Below, one piece after another: positions 6,924 to 11,221 of a stretch of 11,221 nt of DNA (position 1 is the first letter of the stretch; each line of letters opens with the position of its first letter). The position numbers and the translations under genes are program-made. The DNA lies in the NCBI GenBank assembly GCA_030039695.1, contig JASHVB010000725.1, positions 1 through 11,221 of the forward strand. Reading direction: 5' to 3'. Source of the stretch: Acetobacteraceae bacterium. GTDB lineage: Bacteria > Pseudomonadota > Alphaproteobacteria > Acetobacterales > Acetobacteraceae. The notes under the pieces were generated by a model that did not search any database, was not told where the DNA came from, and saw only the letters and a program-made list of their open reading frames with translations.

Positions 6924-7067
6924 TGTCCTCAAGGCGCGCGCCCTTTCCCGCCCCGCCCCGTCCCGTCTCACGAAAGACCCGCGGCGCTGCCATTTCTCAC
7001 AATTTGGGCCGGGGCCATCCCCGTGCTTGTCCCCCCCGCCCCCGGGGGTTACAGTTAACGGTCGGTT

Positions 7068-7092
7068 CCCCGGTTGAGTCCGGGGGCAGGAG
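7068..7092 (+). promoter_or_regulatory. Leader hairpin abutting the clpX ribosome binding site
   Basis: CCCCGG (7068-7073) and CCGGGG (7080-7085) form a perfect 6-bp stem with loop TTGAGT. The clpX ribosome binding site AGGAG is at 7088-7092, 2 nt after the stem and 5 nt before ATG 7098. The site also decides the start: an in-frame TTG at 7074 lies inside the hairpin and has no binding site of its own. A 10-bp palindrome CCCCCGGGGG lies just upstream at 7039-7048. Confidence 0.45.
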
Positions 7093-7097
7093 TGCGC

Positions 7098-8351
7098 ATG
7101 AGCAAGTCGCCCGATTCAAAGAACACCCTGTACTGCTCGTTCTGCGGCAAGTCCCAGCACGAGGTGCGTAAGCTCATCGCCGGCCCGACCGTCTTCATCT
7201 GCGACGAGTGTGTCGAGCTCTGCATGGACATCATCCGTGAGGAGCACAAGACACATCTCGTCAAGTCGCGCGATGGCGTGCCGACGCCGCGGGAAATCTG
7301 CAAGGTCCTGGACGATTATGTCATCGGCCAGGACTACGCGAAAAAGGTTCTCTCCGTCGCGGTCCATAACCACTACAAACGTCTCGCCCACGGCCAGAAA
7401 AACAACGACGTCGAGATCGCTAAGTCCAACATCCTGCTGCTGGGCCCGACCGGCTCCGGCAAGACCCTGCTGGCGCAAACGCTGGCCCGTATTCTGGACG
7501 TGCCGTTCACCATGGCGGATGCAACGACTCTCACCGAGGCTGGCTATGTGGGTGAGGACGTCGAAAACATTATCCTGAAACTGCTGCAATCCGCCGACTA
7601 CAACGTCGAGCGGGCCCAGCGCGGCATCGTCTATATCGACGAAGTCGACAAGATCAGCCGCAAATCCGATAACCCCTCGATTACCCGCGACGTGTCCGGT
7701 GAGGGCGTTCAGCAGGCGCTGCTGAAGATCATGGAGGGTACCATCGCCTCGGTGCCGCCGCAGGGCGGGCGCAAGCATCCACAGCAGGAATTCCTCCAGG
7801 TCGACACCACCAACATCCTGTTCATCTGTGGCGGCGCCTTCTCTGGTTTGGAGCGCATCATCTCCGCCCGCGGCAAAGGTGCCGGAATCGGTTACGGCGC
7901 CGACGTGCGCTCGCCCGACGAGCGTCGCACCGGCGCCATCCTGCGTGAGGTGGAGCCGGAGGATCTGCTGAAGTTCGGGCTGATTCCCGAATTTATCGGC
8001 CGCCTGCCCGTGGTCGCCACGCTGGACGACCTGGACGAGGCGGCGCTGATGGAGATCCTGACCAAGCCGAAGAACGCGCTGATCAAACAGTACGGCCGTT
8101 TGTTTGAAATGGAGGGGGTGAAACTAACTTTTACCGAAGACGCGCTACGCTCCGTCGCTACCCGCGCGATCGCCCGCAAGACGGGGGCACGCGGCCTGCG
8201 CTCGATCATGGAGAATATCCTGCTTGGCACCATGTTCGAACTACCGGCGTTGGATGGCGTGGAGGAGGTCGTAATCAACCGCGAGGTTGCGGAGTCACGG
8301 GCCAATCCGCTCTATCTGTACGGGAAGGAACGAGCCGAGAGTACCGCCTGA
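7098..8351 (+). CDS. clpX: ATP-dependent Clp protease, ATP-binding subunit ClpX
   Basis: This 417-residue AAA+ unfoldase forms a hexameric ring that unfolds tagged substrates and feeds them to ClpP. The N-terminal zinc domain has Cys13, Cys16, Cys35 and Cys38. Walker A is GPTGSGKT (116-123) and Walker B is IVYIDEVDK (177-185). Pore loop 1 is GYVGED (149-154), the RKH loop is at 225-227, and sensor 2 Arg lies in GARGLR (363-368). The ClpP-docking loop reads IGY (264-266) where E. coli has IGF, an accepted variant of the (LIV)-G-(FYL) rule. The start at 7098 is set by AGGAG at 7088-7092; the family N terminus (MSK... [10 protein letters not shown]) agrees. It is downstream of clpP and upstream of lon, each with its own intergenic gap of about 180-230 bp, so extra promoters are likely. 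Confidence 0.98.
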   Translation: MSKSPDSKNTLYCSFCGKSQHEVRKLIAGPTVFICDECVELCMDIIREEHKTHLVKSRDGVPTPREICKVLDDYVIGQDYAKKVLSVAVHNHYKRLAHGQKNNDVEIAKSNILLLGPTGSGKTLLAQTLARILDVPFTMADATTLTEAGYVGEDVENIILKLLQSADYNVERAQRGIVYIDEVDKISRKSDNPSITRDVSGEGVQQALLKIMEGTIASVPPQGGRKHPQQEFLQVDTTNILFICGGAFSGLERIISARGKGAGIGYGADVRSPDERRTGAILREVEPEDLLKFGLIPEFIGRLPVVATLDDLDEAALMEILTKPKNALIKQYGRLFEMEGVKLTFTEDALRSVATRAIARKTGARGLRSIMENILLGTMFELPALDGVEEVVINREVAESRANPLYLYGKERAESTA

Positions 8352-8412
8352 GTGGGAGGCGCGGGCAGTTCCGTTCCGTCATACACGGAGCGGCGATCAC
8401 AAATTTCAAGGG

Positions 8413-8441
8413 CTTGCGTCGTAGGGCTCGGCCGCCGATAT
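8413..8441 (+). promoter_or_regulatory. Candidate heat-shock (RpoH) promoter for lon
   Basis: CTTG (8413-8416), an 18-bp spacer and CCGATAT (8435-8441) match the alphaproteobacterial RpoH pattern CTTG-N17/18-CYTATNT with one mismatch in the -10 box. It lies about 95 bp before the lon start. lon is a heat-shock gene in many bacteria. The consensus is from memory. Confidence 0.4.
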
Positions 8442-8522
8442 GCCGCCTTGATCAACCGGTACGTCAAACCGGGAAGGCGTCATCCGTGCCGCGGTTGGGC
8501 GGATCCTGCGCCGACTGTCCAG

Positions 8523-8530
8523 AAGGAGGT
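8523..8530 (+). promoter_or_regulatory. Near-perfect ribosome binding site of lon
   Basis: AAGGAGGT is a full complement of the 16S rRNA 3' end. It lies 5 nt before ATG 8536 but only 2 nt before the tandem ATG at 8533, so 8536 is preferred. Confidence 0.75.
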
Positions 8531-8535
8531 CAATG

Positions 8536-10998
8536 ATGACTGAGTCCGATCGGCCAGGGCCGGAGAGCCCAGGGCGTCCCGAGGACCAAAGATCAGCGCC
8601 GCCCGTTCGCGGCGACCTGATGCCCGTACTGCCGCTGCGCGATATCGTCGTATTCCCCCACATGATCGTGCCGCTCTTCGTGGGGCGGGAGAAATCCGTC
8701 CGTGCGCTCGAAGCGGTCATGAAGGACGACAAGCAGATCCTGCTTGTCGCCCAGAAGAATGCGTCCCAGGACGACCCGTCGGCCGATGACATCTATCGCG
8801 TCGGCACCGTCTCCACGATCCTCCAGCTTCTGAAGCTGCCGGACGGCACCGTGAAGGTCCTGGTGGAGGGTGGCCGGCGCGCGAAGATCGCCGCGTTCAA
8901 GGAGACGGAGCACTACTTCGAAGCCTTCACCGCGCCGATGCCCGACCAGGTCGGCGAGGCCAAGGAACTGGAAGCGCTCGGCCGCACGGTCGTGACGCAG
9001 TTTGAGCAATACATCAAGCTCAACAAGAAGATCGCCCCCGAAGTGCTGGTTTCACTGAACCAGATCGAGGAGCCGTCGAAGCTGGCGGACACCGTCGCCA
9101 GCCACCTGAACCTGAAGATCGCCGAAAAGCAGGAACTGCTGGAGATCGCTAAGGTCAGCGAGCGGCTGGAAAAGGTCTTCGGACACATGGAGTCCGAGAT
9201 CGGCGTGCTGCAGGTCGAAAAGCGCATCCGCAACCGCGTGAAGCGGCAGATGGAGAAGACGCAGCGCGAGTACTACCTGAACGAGCAGTTGAAAGCGATC
9301 CAGAAAGAGCTCGGCGAGGGCGAGGACGGCAAGGACGAGAACGCCGAACTCGAAGCCCGCATCAAGAAGACCCGCTTCTCCAAGGAAGCGCGCGAGAAGG
9401 CCATGCAGGAGCTGAAGAAGCTCAAGACCATGAGCCCGATGAGCGCGGAAGCGACGGTGGTGCGCAACTACCTCGACTGGATGTTGTCCATCCCCTGGAA
9501 GAAGCGCAGCAGGATCCGCAACGACGTGGTCGCAGCAGAGAAGGTGCTGGAAGCAGACCACTACGGCCTCGACAAGGTGAAGGAGCGGATCATCGAGTAT
9601 CTGGCCGTGCAGGCGCGCAGCCCTAAAGTGCGCGGGCCGATCCTGTGCCTGGTGGGACCACCCGGCGTCGGCAAGACGTCACTTGGTAAGTCCATCGCAC
9701 GGGCCACGGGACGCAACTTCGTGCGCATGTCGCTCGGCGGCGTGCGGGACGAGGCTGAAATCCGTGGCCACCGGCGCACTTACATCGGCTCGATGCCCGG
9801 CAAGATCATCCAGGGCATGAAGAAGGCGAAGACCTCCAACCCGTTGTTTCTGCTCGATGAAGTGGACAAGCTGGGGGCCGACTGGCGGGGCGATCCGTCG
9901 TCAGCGCTGCTGGAGGTGCTGGACCCGGAGCAGAACTCCACGTTCAACGACCACTACCTCGAGGTGGATTACGACCTGTCCGACGTGATGTTCGTCACGA
10001 CGGCGAACAGCCTGCGTATGCCGCAGCCGCTGATGGACCGCATGGAGATCATCCGCATCCCCGGCTACACCGAGGATGAGAAGGTGGAAATCGCCAAGCG
10101 ACACCTGATCGCCAAGCAATCGGAAGCGCACGGCCTGAAGAAGGACGAGTGGAGCATCTCGGACGACGCGCTGCGTGACCTGATCCGCTACTACACACGC
10201 GAAGCCGGCGTGCGTAACCTGGAGCGCGAAATCGCCAACCTGGCCCGCAAATCGGTGAAGGAGATCGTCACCAAGCAGACCAAGAAGGTGGCGATCACCC
10301 GGAAGAACGTGGAGAAATACGCGGGCGTCCGGAAGTTCCGCTTCGGCGAGACCGAGGCCGAGGACATGGTCGGCGTTGTCACCGGCCTGGCCTGGACCGA
10401 GGTCGGCGGCGAGATCCTGACCATCGAGTCGGTGCTGCTGCCCGGCAAGGGCAATATCAAGCAGACCGGCAAGCTGGGCGACGTGATGCAGGAGAGCGTA
10501 TCGGCGGCCCTCAGCTATGTGCGCAGCCGCTCGATCAAATTCGGCATTAAGCCGCCGTTGTTCGAGAAGCGCGACATTCACGTACACGTGCCGGAAGGCG
10601 CCACGCCGAAGGACGGTCCGTCGGCCGGCGTCGCCATGGCCACCTCGCTGGTGTCGGTGCTGACCGGTATCCCTGTGCGGCGCGACGTCGCCATGACCGG
10701 CGAGATCACGTTGCGCGGCCGGGTGCTGCCGATCGGCGGGCTGAAGGAGAAGCTGCTGGCTGCTTTGCGGGCCGGAATCACCACGGTGTTCATCCCCAAG
10801 GAGAACGAGAAGGACCTGGCGGAAATCCCGGACAACGTGAAGAGGCACCTGAAATTAGTGCCGGTGGCCGACGTGGACGAGGTGATCGCCGAGGCGCTGG
10901 TGCGCCGGCCCGAGGCGATCGAGTGGGAGGAGCCGGCGGAAACTCCGGTGCCGCCGCCTGCCCCGGTGGACCCCGTAGGGGCTTCGCTAACACACTGA
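8536..10998 (+). CDS. lon: ATP-dependent endopeptidase Lon (LonA type)
   Basis: This 820-residue cytosolic AAA+ serine protease degrades misfolded and short-lived regulatory proteins. The N-terminal LON substrate-binding domain starts at about residue 28 ([20 protein letters not shown]) and runs to about 215. A charged coiled-coil segment follows (about 220-300, including [20 protein letters not shown]). Walker A is GPPGVGKT (374-381) and Walker B is LFLLDEVDK (437-445). The protease domain holds the catalytic dyad Ser696 in [12 protein letters not shown] and Lys739 in [10 protein letters not shown], both offset by 17 from E. coli Ser679 and Lys722. The tail after about 790 is short, Pro/Glu-rich and unconserved. 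The start at 8536 was chosen over the adjacent ATG at 8533 because of spacing to the ribosome binding site. It is followed by a strong hairpin terminator and then an HU gene, the arrangement familiar from E. coli lon-hupB. Confidence 0.98.
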   Translation: MTESDRPGPESPGRPEDQRSAPPVRGDLMPVLPLRDIVVFPHMIVPLFVGREKSVRALEAVMKDDKQILLVAQKNASQDDPSADDIYRVGTVSTILQLLKLPDGTVKVLVEGGRRAKIAAFKETEHYFEAFTAPMPDQVGEAKELEALGRTVVTQFEQYIKLNKKIAPEVLVSLNQIEEPSKLADTVASHLNLKIAEKQELLEIAKVSERLEKVFGHMESEIGVLQVEKRIRNRVKRQMEKTQREYYLNEQLKAIQKELGEGEDGKDENAELEARIKKTRFSKEAREKAMQELKKLKTMSPMSAEATVVRNYLDWMLSIPWKKRSRIRNDVVAAEKVLEADHYGLDKVKERIIEYLAVQARSPKVRGPILCLVGPPGVGKTSLGKSIARATGRNFVRMSLGGVRDEAEIRGHRRTYIGSMPGKIIQGMKKAKTSNPLFLLDEVDKLGADWRGDPSSALLEVLDPEQNSTFNDHYLEVDYDLSDVMFVTTANSLRMPQPLMDRMEIIRIPGYTEDEKVEIAKRHLIAKQSEAHGLKKDEWSISDDALRDLIRYYTREAGVRNLEREIANLARKSVKEIVTKQTKKVAITRKNVEKYAGVRKFRFGETEAEDMVGVVTGLAWTEVGGEILTIESVLLPGKGNIKQTGKLGDVMQESVSAALSYVRSRSIKFGIKPPLFEKRDIHVHVPEGATPKDGPSAGVAMATSLVSVLTGIPVRRDVAMTGEITLRGRVLPIGGLKEKLLAALRAGITTVFIPKENEKDLAEIPDNVKRHLKLVPVADVDEVIAEALVRRPEAIEWEEPAETPVPPPAPVDPVGASLTH

Positions 10999-11012
10999 TG
11001 CAACCGTGATGC

Positions 11013-11050
11013 AACGGCCCGCCTGGAAGGCCGGGCGGGCCGTTTCCTCT
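11013..11050 (+). terminator. Hairpin terminator after lon
   Basis: Arms 11013-11026 and 11031-11044 pair over 14 bp with one G-T wobble and an AAGG loop. The stem is mostly G-C and is followed by TTTCCTCT, a weak T/C tract. It starts 15 bp after the lon stop and separates lon from the HU gene. Confidence 0.8.
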
Positions 11051-11052
11051 CA

Positions 11053-11081
11053 TTGACGCAAGGGAAACCGGGCATTTAGTG
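11053..11081 (+). promoter_or_regulatory. Candidate sigma-70-type promoter for the HU gene
   Basis: TTGACG (11053-11058), a 17-bp spacer and TTAGTG (11076-11081) form a plausible housekeeping promoter. It sits just after the lon terminator and about 80 bp before the HU start. The -35 is strong and the -10 is weak. Confidence 0.45.
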
Positions 11082-11163
11082 TCCGAGGGCTGTGCTCCGG
11101 CCGGAGACGATCCGTGCCGGATTTCTGTTACGGGCGTGTCACTTGAGGAGAGGGGACTACGCA

Positions 11164-11221
11164 GTGAACAAGATGGATCTCATCGCCGCCGTCGCAGAAC
11201 AGACGGACCTATCGCGGGCGA
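11164..11221 (+). CDS. hupB: HU-family DNA-binding protein, N-terminal start only (3' truncated)
   Basis: A GTG at 11164 preceded by a purine-rich site (GGAGAGGGG at about 11147-11155) opens a frame reading MNKMDLIAAVAEQTDLSRA before the window ends. HU proteins begin with the same MNK-x-x-LI-x-x-VA pattern followed by a short helix with -LS(K/R)A-. HU is a small dimeric nucleoid protein that bends DNA. Its position directly after lon fits hupB. Only 19 codons are visible, so the body of the protein, including the DNA-binding arms, cannot be checked. The start codon is GTG; an internal ATG at 11173 would remove the conserved MNK. Confidence 0.8.
   Translation, partial: MNKMDLIAAVAEQTDLSRA

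Noticed and set aside
7098..8351. IGY in place of IGF in the ClpX docking loop as an unusual ClpP partner signal
   Set aside because: Tyr is allowed at this position in the family, so it does not indicate a changed partner.
8352..8543. Small frame of 63 codons starting with GTG right after clpX
   Set aside because: It has no binding site of its own, overlaps the lon ribosome binding site and start, and has no recognisable features; the gap is better read as the lon promoter and leader.
9901..10848. Minus-strand open frame of 315 codons inside lon
   Set aside because: It is antisense to a fully conserved protease gene and His/Arg/Leu-rich, the expected shadow of GC-rich coding sequence.

Overview
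This GC-rich window looks like a chromosomal segment of an alphaproteobacterium, most likely Rhodospirillales/Acetobacteraceae. That placement is inferred from base composition, protein style and the conserved run tRNA-Leu, tig, clpP, clpX, lon, HU. No mobile element, CRISPR array, phage gene or rRNA is visible.

Left part (1-1498): the window opens inside the C-terminal end of an OpgH/MdoH-type periplasmic glucan glucosyltransferase. It is followed by a small ModE-type winged-helix DNA-binding protein with no effector domain. Directly after that, in a stretch that would otherwise pass as empty, lies a decayed molybdate-binding Mop/TOBE (molbindin) gene. Its last third is shifted to another frame, it carries non-conservative changes, and its 3' end runs into an 18-bp tandem repeat apparently copied from its own last codons. 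A possible broken signal-peptide leader follows. Together these suggest the eroding edge of a molybdenum regulation or transport locus.

Middle part (1499-4606): a complete acyl-CoA synthetase (+) converges on an IclR-family regulator (-). The gap upstream of the regulator has a 30-bp-phased direct repeat and leads into a tRNA-Leu(UAG) gene with encoded CCA.

Right part (4655-11221): this is the protein quality-control cluster. Trigger factor acts on chains leaving the ribosome, ClpP with ClpX forms the ATP-driven protease, and Lon is the second large ATP-dependent protease. All key catalytic residues are present. clpP and lon each have an upstream element resembling the alphaproteobacterial heat-shock (RpoH) promoter. 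A strong 14-bp hairpin terminator follows lon, and the window ends in the first codons of an HU-family nucleoid protein gene with its own promoter-like sequence.

No undescribed multi-gene system is visible. The least ordinary material is the molbindin pseudogene with its self-derived repeat, followed by the regulatory structures around clpP, clpX and lon.
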